Shown here: positions 20,131-31,690 of the stretch, piece by piece | How the letters are laid out: the number at the start of each line of letters is the position of its first letter | Position numbering within the stretch: position 1 is the first letter of the stretch | Assembly (NCBI RefSeq): GCF_004359215.1 | Contig: NW_027152021.1 | Coordinates: 70,941-134,940, forward strand | Length of the DNA stretch: 64,000 nucleotides | Source: Bremia lactucae | Lineage: Eukaryota > Oomycota > Peronosporomycetes > Peronosporales > Peronosporaceae | Direction: 5' to 3' | Notes under the pieces: generated by a model | What the model saw: the letters and a program-made list of their open reading frames with translations, nothing else | Databases searched by the model: none | Told to the model about the DNA's origin: nothing | Program-made: the position numbers and the translations under genes

Positions 20131-21764
20131 TTATGTTTTTCTTGCAATGTTTTTTGTTAAGGAATTATAAGGTATAATTAAATATGTTATATCGTTGCGT
20201 GGGTGAGCCAGAGTATGGCGTATTTTACCCGCTGGGTGTTGCACACGATGAGTATGGAGGGAAGGCCCACTCCTCCTGCTTTTTGGGTGTGTGCAGAAGT
20301 GCTGGATCGATCTTATGGCGACTGGTCTCCGTACTGGTAGTGCGGTGCCACAATAATTGCTTTTGAAGGTTCCGTAGTAGACCATCCGCGCCAGCCGCCT
20401 TGTGCATTTGAAGTGCAGTAATAGCGTGTAGAACCTCATCCGATGATATCACTTGAAGGAGGCTCACATTGTTCGCTGCCGAAAGACGTCTGTCGACCGG
20501 AGTCTGGACAAATTGGTCCAATTCCGTCGCCATGAGTTCACATGTTGTGGTGTGATGCGCGACGCCGAAACTAGGCTTCTATTCTGATGCGATTTATCCG
20601 CTAGCGTCATTTTCCGCCTGAACGGTACACCATTCATCGGACGTAAATCTATGATGGTCTGATCGCTCTCCCACTTTGATACGCGCTTGAAGCTCCAACG
20701 AAGCTGCCCCATCGTCCGTTCGAGCCGTTGCCCTAAGTGGACTAAATGCTCCTCTCTCGCCTCTTCCATCGCGATATCCATTAACTCGGTCCTGGTCAAT
20801 ATGCCCGACCTGTTCTGCGTGTGAACGCGGTGAATAATTGCGTTCCGCCGCTGCGTCTCACGTTTCTAGATCCGCTGAACACATACACGCATTGCTGTGC
20901 TGTCTTATCCCATGTTGCCGCCGTCACCGCCTTGCACACCTCCGCTAATATTCGCTGGTTGAGTAATTCCGCTAACACGCGCGTGCTGGGCTGACTGAAT
21001 GGGGTACATCACTGCATTTTTCCTCCTCTGGGATTGTTTGACAGGTGCTTGTGGCCTTAACTGTAGCCGAACTCGCTGGTGATCGGACGGTACTGGCGGT
21101 TCTGCCACTGATACACACTGTACTTCCGCCGCCCAGGATTGCGGCACGTAAAATCGATCTATACGACTGGCCGATTCGGGACCCCAGTTTGTAAACATTC
21201 GGTCGGGTCAAGGGCCTCATCGGCATTATCTACTGAATCCATGAGTGTGCGTGCATCCTCTAGGCGCAGCTGTTGGACGAGGATTTGGAGGGCCGCGCTC
21301 TCCAATCTCCCGCCGCGTTGGCCGCCTAATTTATTCAGAGATGGACTTTGCACACAGTTGAAATCGCCTGCCAATATATAATCTCTTGCTGCTTCAATGG
21401 CCACCGTTGGAGCTCGAGAAAGAAATCCTCTCGGGCTCGGTGGTCATTCGGTGCGTAGATGTTGATTACCCGGTAGTCCCCAAAGTCGACCGCGATGACC
21501 CTGTTAGTCCAATCCTCTTGGCGCCAAGGCGGAACCTGCTCTGCTGTTGCTGGAGTCATCAAATAGCCACAGCTCCTGTTTTGGTTGCATCCACACTCCA
21601 ATAAGACAGCGCTGGCCGTTTGTCTGATGCTGTCGTCCCCATAATCTTGTCCAGGTAGCTGCTAAATGAGCCGCGTCCTCTTCAATGCTGAGATGCCTTT
21701 CCCGCACCAACCAGGCTAGCGGTCGATCTACCACGGGCGTTCGTCTCCAAGCGTCAAGCCACAT
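20131..21764 (-). pseudogene. LINE ORF2: endonuclease and start of reverse transcriptase
   Basis: On the minus strand the apurinic-type endonuclease domain is readable in pieces: RVIAVDFGDYRVINIYAPND (21335-21601), ILAGDFNCVQSPSLNKLGG (21159-21404), then RIDRFYVPQSWAAEV and PSDHQRVRL with the catalytic SDH-type motif (20905-21198). Helical linker sequence follows (20464-20978), then the RT N-terminus ITALQMHKAAGADGL (20225-20533). After that the sequence degenerates into short gypsy fragments. At least four frameshifts make it inactive. The L1-like call rests on the endonuclease plus RT order. Confidence 0.75.
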
Positions 21765-24748
21765 TGCTTGAGCTCCGGCCCGGAAGCCCAGAAGGTTGGA
21801 TCTCGAAACGTCTATTATTGATCGATCATCGCCTACTCGGCGTCCTCAAATTCTGACAATTTGCTCGCTGCAAGTATTTGTGACGCCCATAAGCATCTCC
21901 TGAAGGTCTGCTGCCGGTCCGTCGCGAAGCGACAGCAGTCAAATCCTGGCTGCCCTTAGTAATGACGTGTACTTCCTGCTCCTCCGTGCTCAAAAGCCGA
22001 GGAAAATAAACTCGCCACAGCAAACCAGTCGAACGTCTTGTTTGGCGCCGCAAATGCATCTCGATAACAAGTGACAGATCTTAGCGCCTCCAAATGTCTA
22101 AGGAGACGGAGAAGGACTCCATGTTCGTTACAGGCCTCCTGTCCTGTTAGCACTCGGATCTCTTTCCCGTAAATGACCGCGCAGATTATGTGGTGTGCTA
22201 AACGGACTTTATTTCCCACATCGCACAGATTCAAAATGGTATCATCCCCATACCCACAGTTGTGTACACGTTTCCAATTATCAGTATTTCGAAAAGAGAT
22301 GATAAGTTATGCGGAGCTAGGTGCAACAGCTTAGCCATCCATTCATCTAGCCATTTCTGCGTCGATTTATCCTTCGTCCTGCCGCGGTACGCTGCTAATC
22401 GCACCTGTAAGCATGTTCGCCTCCAGGCAGCCGTCCATGCTTGTAAAACCGTGTCACTTAACGACCCCAATAGCTTTTACGGAAATGGAAATTCCTGTAA
22501 TTTGTGCATCAATTTCGCCGGCTCCCGCTGCACCGCCTGCATCCATGCCTCAGTGCTACTGCGCTCAAGGTGGAATGCTATTCGTGCTGTTGCCGGCCAG
22601 GAAATCCCATGCTTCTCCCATAGTTCCAGCCACGAGTCTCGGGTCTCGATAGGCTGAGATGGTAGGTCAGGAGAACCCATGTCCTCCATGGCTATCGTCC
22701 CTCCGGGTATATCTTGTTCTAGCTTGGTCCGCATAATATGTCGGATTTGTTCCTCCTCAGCCGGCGTAGTCGAATGAGCGCGCTTCTGACTTACTGAAGC
22801 CTCACCGTGAGCTCGTGTTGAAGGCACCAACGCGAGTTGGAGGCTCGACAAGTTGGATGCTTCAGCACACGCAGGACGCAGATCTGGGTTAGACAACGTA
22901 ACCAGACGCTGCTCTGGAGTCGTTTGCCGCTCCTGTGTAGCTATCGCTTTCCATTGGTGCACTGCCGTCCGGGATAGCTGAAGATGCTCGAGTAACCGAC
23001 TGGTTTCTGTGTTGTTGGCGTCATTTATCCCCATCTGGAGCACATGCTTTCTTTCCTCTGTGGAGAATTAAGATGCCGAATTGAGTAAAAAAGCTAAAAG
23101 TTCGGCAAACCTAGCCGGGTTGGAATCGTCTAAGAGAATGTCGATATGTTGATGTACGTCTCGGGGAAGAAGCGTGGTTGATATATGATCTCGGATCACC
23201 CCTGGGTCGCCGTTCCAATTCTTCGAGTTCCATGCTGCGGGCGAACAAATTTTCTCCACCCCGTCCCCTCTCTGCACTCCGTCGCCCAAACCTTCTCCTT
23301 CCATCACAGTGTCAGGAGCTATTTATTTCTCCGCTACCCTTCCGTTTGGCGGAGTTGCGACGGGCCGGTATGGACGACTGCTGAGTAATGTTGTCCCCAG
23401 AACCTCAGCACCAGTGGTCGTTGCAAACCGTGTTGCTTAGCATGTCTGACTGCTGCTATCCATTGATCAAGCTGCATAAGGACTTGTTGGCCAGTTTCAT
23501 AAACTTTGTTTCCACGCGTGGAAGTACTAGGTTTGAATAGTGAGCAGTGCCTCGTTTGTTGCCCGTCGATATCGTACGCCAGTACAAAAATGTCGTTTCG
23601 AAGAAAGTTGGCTGCTAGAGCTCACTGCTTTCCCAATTCCAACGCGAAATGAAATCCATCCGTCCAGAAGGTGTGACCGCGTACTCAATGAGGTACCATT
23701 AAATCTGTTTTCCGATTCGCGGGCAAACGTTAATCAGAGTTGCCACCCGGGGTGTAGTGGGCAAACTGCTTGTCAAAATTAAGATGGCCAGAAAGCCGAA
23801 TGCATCGTTTATGCTGGTCGTTATGGACTCAAGGTGGTCATCATGGGCAGCGAGATCGTCGTCCGCGACCGCCTGCGCTAACACCATCGCCATGCAATTG
23901 TCAGAAGATGGTGTCGTGACTGGACGTAGTCCTAGCACCTCTTCAATGCCTGGAAATCCTCTTTCCTGATGTTGTTCCGATGCTGCCATGGGCAACTGGT
24001 CCCTCCTGTATTTTCCAATTGGTTGAACCGCCTGGCTCATCGCTGCTCGTTCGCGTTGCTTGACAGTAAAAAGCTGTGGGGTCGTGGGAATTTTCGGCAG
24101 TTTCACTGACACTAGGTGCAATGTTGCCTTCTTCATATCTGTCGTTGGCGCCTGGTCGACACCCTCCGAGTCGTCTGTGGGTCGTGAGGTGGGCGCTAGT
24201 ACGTCTTGTTTGGATGATGGTGCTGTTGACTTATCCGCTTCATCTTCCACACCTTTTGCCAGGTCAATAAAACGGGAGGAGAGACTTGGAGGGTGTGGCT
24301 GTGACCCAGTCGGCTGATGAGTCGCTTTACGGCTTCTCCGAGGCTGGACCGTGACGCATTGCTTCTTCGGTTTTGGTTCGACGTTAAGAGCGTCCAGCTC
24401 GATCGGACCGGTGCCTCGAACAGGCGGTGTAACCTCTATGGAAGATCTATGTGCGGCATATATCAGTGTGCGCGGTCGCTCTGTGGATGGTGCTACTGCC
24501 TCTTGTGCCTTACGTTCACTGTCCTTTTTGTAGGCGATGTGCCGCTACTTCTTTGATTTCCGCCAGGCTGGTAAAGGGGGTGGCCAAGTCTTTAAGCGCT
24601 GCTACCTCTTGCCTCGTAGCCACTCGGCTGCCTGGACCTGTAATTGTGCAGTGGTATACCAACACCGCGCCATGGTGTGCCCGAGATTGTCACAGTGCAA
24701 GCATTGAAGCCGTCGGCTGACCCCCGGGTGCTTTAAAATTATTGTCCG
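21765..24748 (-). pseudogene. LINE ORF1 region with CCHC knuckle
   Basis: The minus strand carries ORF1-like sequence in several frames. Near 24663-24735 is LKHPGVSRRLQCLHCDNLGH followed by TMARCW, a CX2CX4HX4C zinc knuckle typical of LINE ORF1. Downstream are low-complexity acidic and Ser/Thr-rich segments (24250-23699; 23043-22477) and further frames to about 21826, which I cannot assign to a domain. The 5' end is truncated near 24748. An RNA-binding nucleocapsid-like role is inferred from the knuckle. Confidence 0.65.
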
Positions 24749-24988
24749 TCTATATCAGATAATGCGCGTAATTTTTCGCAAATATTCGGGGCACCCTGCC
24801 ATATTTACCGTAAATTTCACCCGAAAGAATAAACCTTAAGTCTCAAAATTAAATTTGCCCAACCCTAATTCATCTCACCTCTAATTTCACGCACGCGATT
24901 CACCACCGTCATAATTCCATCCCACCACCATAATTTAACGCCCAACGTTTCATTCAACCCCTAGAGCTCAGGTCAGACACAATTTTAC

Positions 24989-25035
24989 GCAAGTACGTTA
25001 GAATAAAATGATTATATTTATTCTAACGTACTTGC
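24989..25035. repeat. Perfect 19-bp inverted repeat with 9-base loop
   Basis: gcaagtacgttagaataaa (24989-25007) and its exact inverse (25017-25035) flank atgattata. It lies nine bases past the stop of the MULE transposase frame (25044), so it could form a hairpin at the 3' end of that transcript. Confidence 0.95.
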
Positions 25036-25043
25036 CTTAAAAT

Positions 25044-26911
25044 CTACAGATTAGAAGGACCTGACATGAAGCTATTAGAGAAAACTACACGATTTGGGCA
25101 AGTTCGAACATAATGACCGACATTTTGACATATGCTGCAGCGCACCCTACGTGGAGGCTGAGCAAGTTCAAATGCGGAAGGATCACACCGGTTAGATGAG
25201 TCATTTCCAAAACGTACTTGCGATCCAGGAGGGCAACCTCTTATTTGTTGAGCAACAGGATTAATAATTGGTGCTGGATTAAGCGTTGCAAGATTTTCCA
25301 GCTGTTCAATGATTTGCCGTTGCTGGAAGACTCCCCCTGCATTAAATCGCTGAATGAATGCTAGCAGGTATAGCTCCAAAGATGTATGTGTTCGATCGAT
25401 TGGATCAGGAATGGCATCATCAAGGCGCCACAAAGGATGAAATCATCGATTGTGAGCGCCCTTCCGCTAGTCTGAATGGCCAATAATACATGCTTGCAAG
25501 GTATGCCCATTGTTTTCTTGATGGTATTGCTGCAGACAAGCAATTCAGATGGGGTTTCAATCATGTTTAAATGGGCAAGAGTCATGTCCAATGCATATTT
25601 AGATATGCGACGAGCTAGATGGTTAAATGCGGAATTTTGTGCTTGTGAAATATTCGCATCCGCTCTTGCGAAAGTTGAGTTCGGTTAATGTTGTATCTGT
25701 GCATTTATTGCATGTCCAATTCTGGTTTGCACATCGCGAAAGGCCTTTGTTGAAACGCTGCTGTTGCTCTTCACCATATGGTGAAGCTCTTCTGCTCTCG
25801 GCGAGGTGACGTTTCCAAAATGCATACCGATTGGTATACGCGTGCACAAAATGCTCTTTGTACAGAAGGCAGGTATCTTGGAGGTAGGAGAGCATCTGGG
25901 GTGTGGCTGCATGCACTGTAATCATATAGTTCAACTTTTCATGTATTGCTCTTCAGATGTTGTTGAGAAGTTTTCTGTCCATGCTTGCAAAACTTTACCC
26001 CAACCCTCTTCCTGTCCAAAGTATTTTCGACAGTTTGCAAGTACGTTTTTTGGATATGCCAGATGCAGAGACGATGAACAGAAGTAGGAAGTGAATTGGC
26101 AGTGCGTTCAGTAATACAAGCTCTCGATCAGTTGTAATGGTGATTGGCAATGTTTGATGAAAAAGCGAACGAAGCTTCTCAAGCACCCATGAATAATCGG
26201 CCTCACGCCCTTGTTTAAGGAATGCAACTGCAATTGTAAAAGATGTGTTGAAACTGGTCATACTAATGATGTGCAACATTGGTGCTTTGAATCTGTTTGT
26301 CTTGTACGTGCAGTCAAGCACAAGAGCATGTGGGTATCTTAGCAGAAGTGTGACAGACTCAGGTGCAGCGTATAAGAGGTGTGTGATTCTTTCGTCCTCA
26401 TCAATTTTTGATTAGGGGCTTCACCCCTCTCGGTGTAAGAAGTCAAGAAGGGCTTCCATGGGTGTCCTGTCTTGCAGTTCTTCTGCTTTCAGTCTCGTCC
26501 ATTCATTGTATACCGCCCTCTCAATAGCTTTGGTCATAGAATCAATTTGACGAAGGCTTGTGAGAGTTTCTTTTGGTGCTACACTAGCTTGTAACATTTG
26601 GCGTGTCAACGTCTTTTGGTCTGGTTGCAAACAGCAAGCAGTGGGAGTTTTTCGTTGCGGGGATGGTTGACAAGATCTTTACATGAACCACCTCTGTCGC
26701 ACTTAGTATCACTTTTGCTTTGCTTTGTCAGAACGTTACCTTCCGGATGTGACAATTCCCGAACACTGCTGATCAACTCAGCAGAACAAGGGTATACTTG
26801 AGAAGGAAGAGCTAGCATATTAGTATGAGAAAGAGTCTGACCTGAGTTAAAGATAAAAGGTATGTGTCTGGTGGTGAATTTATCTTTCGGGGGGTGGGGT
26901 GAATATAGCAC
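25044..26911 (-). pseudogene. MULE transposase with SWIM finger and CCHC knuckle
   Basis: Read on the minus strand in several frames. The N-terminal region (26911-26421) is followed by the transposase core (26321-25995): MLDCTYKTNRFKAPMLHIIS, then AVAFLKQGREADYSWVLEKL and ITTDRELVLLNAL. This is the MULE domain with the DxTY start and the second catalytic Asp region. Next come ANQNWTCNKC (25934-25623), a SWIM-type zinc finger (CSNTIKKTMGIPCKHVL, 25591-25361) and a C-terminal CCHC knuckle (CSICQNVGHYVRTC, near 25110-25150). Frameshifts separate each part. FAR1/MULE-like proteins share this layout. Confidence 0.75.
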
Positions 26912-27000
26912 GAATTTAGGGTGAGGTGAATATAATAATATTGATTTTAGGGTAATTTAAGGGGGTGGGGTGAATATAACCAAAGGTGGGGTGAATATAA
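26891..27000 (+). repeat. Subterminal repeats of the MULE
   Basis: Four copies of g(g/a)ggtgaatata are spaced 20-45 bp apart. Arrays of short subterminal motifs are usual binding sites for MULE transposases. Confidence 0.65.
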
Positions 27001-27005
27001 CAATT

Positions 27006-27351
27006 CCTTAAAAAAGGGAGTTGCTATCCGGATTTCTAACTGGACCCCTCCCTTCACATACAGTCTCCCTCTGATAACTTGTTTCCCCAACCCCCGCTGA
27101 CTTATAGGATTTGATGTCCACCGTGGTCGTTCTATGGTCTCTAACTAACTTTTAACTTACTGTAATCCATCGCACCTTAATTATCTACCTCTGTATATAT
27201 GAGAGTACCATCTTATGGGTATTATGCACTTCCGCAAAAGTTGGTAGAGGAGCAAATAAATAAATTCTGACCTCTTAAGACTGAATAACATGCATGCACC
27301 TTTCCAGCTCAACTTCTTCCTCGTGCTCAATTTTATGCCCTTTCTTATCAC
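27006..27351. other. Intergenic, nothing recognised
   Basis: There are no ORFs of note between the MULE right arm and dispersed repeat D. Confidence 0.55.
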
Positions 27352-27485
27352 TTTTTGTTTGACTTGCCAATCAAGTGCGGACGTTCTTGGCTTTTTCTAA
27401 CTTTTTAAAACTAGAACATTTACAATTCCGAACGAAGGCACGGTTCCTGATGCCACGGGCAGTCACACCCTCTCATGTAGATAAC
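27352..27485 (+). repeat. Dispersed repeat D, copy 2
   Basis: Homologous to 12926-13070; it ends next to the 5' LTR of A2. In A1 the same repeat lies next to the 3' LTR. Confidence 0.7.
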
Positions 27486-27490
27486 TAAGG

Positions 27491-28022
27491 TGTAACGGGT
27501 TAAAGCCTACTAATGTTACACAGTCACCGTTAAGTAGAATTTGTGTACTTAAGGGGATAGTCAATTACTTAAATGAAGTAATTAGACCCACCTATTGAGT
27601 TTGGTTCACATTGTGAGCCACCATTGTGTTTGTAATGGACATAAGTGCATTCACGTCAAGAGTGATGACACCTAGCGTCATATGTGATGACGGCTAGCGT
27701 CAACCGTTACGCGAGGTATCTAGAAAGATACGCTCGCAATTCATATGAAGTGTTATCTAAAGAGATGACATTTTGATTGGTAAAAATGCTATTAATATAT
27801 TTAATGCGATTAAATATAAATCAGTCGGAAAACTGCTTCTTTTTGGTAAGTGCGCACGAGGAGGCGGATCACCGCTCTCGTGACGAAACGTATACCAGAG
27901 TACTTAGTGCGTTGGGTGAGATCACTAAGGCGCCCACCACAACTATTTCACGGCACACGAGAGTAGACGGCCTAACCGCTTCCTCGCTGTGTTAAAGTGT
28001 GTGCTTAAGTAGCCCGCCTACA
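27491..28022 (+). repeat. 5' LTR of copy A2
   Basis: This 532-bp LTR runs from TGTAACGGG to CCGCCTACA, with TG...CA termini. It is clearly diverged from the A2 3' LTR at 37237, which suggests an old insertion. Confidence 0.93.
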
Positions 28023-28023
28023 C

Positions 28024-29135
28024 TTGGTAGCACTGAAATCCTTCGCACGACCCGCATCTCTGCGTGTGTACGTGATGATAAGCCTCAATATCGATTGGGC
28101 TCGTTTTCCGCAACTCTCCGAACATTATCGGGAGGTGGCAGAGCACTTGGCACAGGGACTTGGTGAACAAACCCTGGCTAAGCTCTTGGGCAATCCTACT
28201 GAGCAACATGTTGCTCAGTTGGAGTAGTTTGAGGCATTTGTGCTCGGACAGCGGAAAACCGCGTCCGAGGCACAGAGCCATGCTGCGGCGGAGTCTGTCA
28301 CTCAGACTCAGGATGAGCTGAGGTATGAGCAGGCTCGGAGCGAGGCTCGCAACAGGACTGTTGAGATGCTCTCTGCCCGGCCGCATCAGCCGAGGACCAT
28401 TAAGATGGACCGCACATGTTCGATGGAACTGCAGCGCACACAATTGTTCACTGGCTTTTAGCCGTGGAGCAATGTGGTGTCGCGAAGCTCATCAAAGACG
28501 ATAGCCGGATGGTGTCGTACGCCATGTCGCACCTGCGCGGTAAGGACTGGCGGACAGTAAGGCGTTCCCTGCATGTATGATCTTCAAGGAAAAGATTCGC
28601 GCCATGTACGAGCCGCCGAACAACGAGGTGATGCTTCAGGCGCGGTTCTTTGGAGCGCGACAGGCGGAGCGATCTATGCAAGAGTATGTGCAAGAGATGC
28701 GCTCGCTGTCCGCATCCATAACCGTAGGTCCGATTCCGGAGCACATTAAGGTGCCCACGTTTATGAACGGACTACGACATGGCCCATCGCGACAGGCCCT
28801 TTTAAGAAAGGTGCCGTCGATGATGGAAGAGGCAATCCAAAATTGCTTTAGTTGAGGAGCAATTAATACAGCAGTGCCTCGGCGATAGCTTGGTATAAGC
28901 CGTCGGCCGAGAGGTCAGACACCACTCCCATGGAGCTGGGCAATGCAGACGTTGTCTGCTGTACATACGGCAAGCGCAGCCATATGATGACTCGCTGCTA
29001 TTCCAGGGTTCCTGCTGGAAGAAAGATGCTCAGCATGATGACTACCTTCCCAAAGGGCGATGGAAAGAGCCAGCGTGCGAGACGCATCAGCTCTGCATCG
29101 ACCACTGAGGGGTCAGGAAATGCAGCAGCGCAGTA
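28024..29135 (+). pseudogene. Gag of copy A2
   Basis: The N-terminus SLNIDWARFPQLSEHYREVA is followed by a stop after HVAQLE (about 28227). Then come helical sequence (28240-28461), the capsid domain FKEKIRAMYEPPNNEVMLQA and FFGARQAERSMQEYVQEMRS, with IPEHIKVPTFMNGLRHGPSR (28577-28855). The zinc knuckle region CCTYGKRSHMMTRC (about 28957) has lost its second Cys to Tyr; A1 still shows CYKCG there. A basic Ser-rich tail follows. Gag would form the particle and bind RNA. Three breaks inactivate it. Confidence 0.85.
28025..28041 (+). promoter_or_regulatory. Primer binding site, copy A2
   Basis: tggtagcactgaaatcc sits two bases after the LTR end. It differs from the site at 17640 by loss of one T. 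Confidence 0.7.
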
Positions 29136-29300
29136 GGGGCGGGATGTCCTACAGACGCGGACTCTGAAGCTACCCCTAAAGTCAGAGTTGTCGAACAAAT
29201 GGGTTGTATAGTCCCTGAGGTCTCGAATTTAGAGACTTCAGGAACTATGCTACCCATTGTTAACCCTGCTGATCTTTAGCGCTCAAGTGCGAGGCTATGA

Positions 29301-29800
29301 CCAGGTGATGACCCTCCTCGTGGATTCGGGTGCATCACAGAATTTTGTAAGACTCGCGGCTCTAAGAAAGAGCCCGGCGATGTTTGAGTCGCTTTGCTAG
29401 GATGGCAAGCGAGAAGAGGCGACCTTACGTTTAGCGAACGGTGCGCTCACTAAGTCTGAGGGAGTTCAGGTAGAACTCAAATCAGCTTTAGTGACTTCTC
29501 TTGTAAAGAGAAGTTCACTGTGCTAGGTATGGAGAGTCCGTATGACCTCATCCTAGGCATGCCATGGTTGGCAAAACACCAACCATGGATAGACTGCCGT
29601 ACACGCACAGTTGTGAACTCTACGCAGGACACCGGAAAGGATGTGCTCCTGCGAGAGGCATATGCAACTTATGTCGTGTCGAACACAGTTGAGGTTGCGT
29701 TGACGGGATGTCAAACGTCACCAATTCCCACCCAGCTCGTGCAGACTGGGGCAATGACAAGTAGTCATGTGTCCCATAGTCCTGCACAGAGCTGAGAGCC
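29301..29800 (+). pseudogene. Aspartic protease region of copy A2
   Basis: LLVDSGASQNFVR (active-site DSGA at about 29323) is the retropepsin core. After a stop and frameshift, SPYDLILGMPWLAKHQPWID (29520-29600) is the typical downstream region of gypsy proteases. Ser/Thr-rich linker sequence follows toward RT. Confidence 0.85.
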
Positions 29801-30141
29801 TGTGGCAGCAGACGACGAGCTGACAGGAATTCAAGCGTCGCGTGAATTGTCACAGTGCCTAGAGCCTGGTGCGGTTGGAAGGGGTGCGTTAGCCAGGAGA
29901 GCGACGGCACCCGCTTCTTAGTCAAAGGTCGTATGACTCGAAGAACGAGTACCCGACAAATTAGGACGATCAAGGCACGTCTAAACAAGTGACCTTTGGA
30001 TCAGTTCCTAATAAAGAGAACGGGCCTTTGAACGAGGGGTTCGAGGCTGTCAAAGACGAAATTGCGGAGGCATTCCTCAGTTGAGGTGCTCCGACAAGTC
30101 TTCAAATCTGCCGAGGAGATAGTAAATCTCCCGGAGATGTC

Positions 30142-31690
30142 ATGAAATCTGTTCCTTGCCGAATTAAAGGAAGGAAAGATCCACGAAATAGTCGCACCAG
30201 TTCCAGGAGAGAACTTGGTGGACTGTTGCTAGTCGTCCACAAGGGACAAGAGCGTCCTAGAAATGGACAAAAGAAACGGTTTGATGCTCAAGGCTGGGAT
30301 GCCTTGAAGCTCAGTCCGTTCTTTAAGGTTCTGTGGAAACATCGCGATGTGTTTCCAAAAGAAGTGCCGAGCCGCCTACCAGCAGATAGGGACATCGGGC
30401 ACGAAATAGAGCACCAAGTATTGTGTGACGATGCAATGGCCGTTGCCGAAAGAACAAGGCGATTGTATCGGTGAGTTCTTCGACAAGCGAGCCAAGGCGG
30501 GACATGTGCGTGAGAGCAAATCGCCTCACTGCAGCCCGACCTTTTGTGTGCGTAAAGCCACAGGTGGATGGCGCGTGGTTCATGCTTATAATAAGCTGAA
30601 CACGGCGACCATACCGGCGCAAACGCCAATCCCGCGGAAAGATGTCTTGTTGAACTCCATGGGAAAGTCAACTATCTTTTCCGCGTTGAATTTGAAGGAT
30701 GGCTACTACCAGGTACTGATTAGAGAGTCTGATGTAGCCAAAATGGAAGTAAGCACCCCAAGCGGTATGCTTTGGGATTGGCTTGTGATGCCCCAAGGTT
30801 TGAATAACGCATTAGCGACATTCAACCGAGTGGTGGCTCACGTGATGCGTCAGCACCGTGCCTACGCGCCTCATTACTTTGACGATGTATTCGTGCATAG
30901 TAGGGCCGAGGACGGGCTGAGCGCAATAGAGTCGCACAAGCGTCATTTAGACGCTGTGTTGCAGACTTTGAAGGACGCCCAATTGTACGTCAACTTGCAA
31001 AAGTGCGTCATAGGGGTCCCTGAGATACCTGTGCTGGGATGCATCGTATGGAACACATGGTGTACAAGCAGACCCAGACAAGGTAAAAGCAGCAAAGGAA
31101 TGGCCAATCTTACGGCATGTGAAGAATTTGCGCCAATTCGTAGGGCTCGCTAATTACTTGCATAAATATAGCAAGAATTATGCTGAGCAAATCAAACCAT
31201 TATCTGACCTCCTTAAAAAAGGACGCAGAATGGTTTGGTTAAAAGAACAAGATGATGCGTTCACATCAGTGAAGCAATCTCTTGTAGAGGCACCGGTCCT
31301 GGCATTGCCAGACGCGGATAAGCCTTTATCGTCGTCTGCGATGCAAGTAATTTTGCAATCGGCAGCGCGCTCATACAGAAGAATGACGACGGCGTTAACC
31401 GCTTCATCTCTTATCAGTCCCGGCTTTTAAACGCGACGGAACTGAATTACACAGACTTCAATTAAGTATGCCCTTTACAAGTTTCCTGTGCACCTATTGG
31501 GCACCGAACCATTTGTGGTTTACACGGATCACACATCACAGCGAACCGCAATATGCTCATCGCACCTCTCACCTAGAATGGCAAGATGGCTTATATTCTT
31601 CTCTGAATTTAATTTCAAAGTTGAATACAAGCCGGGTAAGTCGAATGTCTTGGCTGACGCTTTATCGCGCAGACCAGACTTCGAGGTAAG
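30142..31690 (+). pseudogene. Reverse transcriptase and RNase H of copy A2 (first copy)
   Basis: The best RT frame is 30425-31153. It contains HVRESKSPHCSPTFCVRKAT, TIPAQTPIPRKDVLLNSM, STIFSALNLKDGYYQVLI, STPSGMLWDWLVMPQGLNNA and the catalytic YFDDVFVH box (30875). The thumb/connection region (LRQFVGLANYLHKYSKNYA) and RNase H (PVLALPDADKP, then frameshifted) follow to about 31690. A frameshift near 31120 and the loss of the RNase H start separate the parts. RT would copy element RNA to DNA in the particle. Confidence 0.9.

Larger units (their letters stand above)
24780..27005 (-). mobile_element. Mutator-like (MULE) DNA transposon, degenerate
   Basis: A minus-strand MULE-type transposase lies between an AT-rich left arm (24780-25040) and a right arm with four copies of a ggtgaatata motif. 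The borders are approximate; no clear terminal inverted repeat or 9-bp target duplication could be confirmed by eye. Confidence 0.65.
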
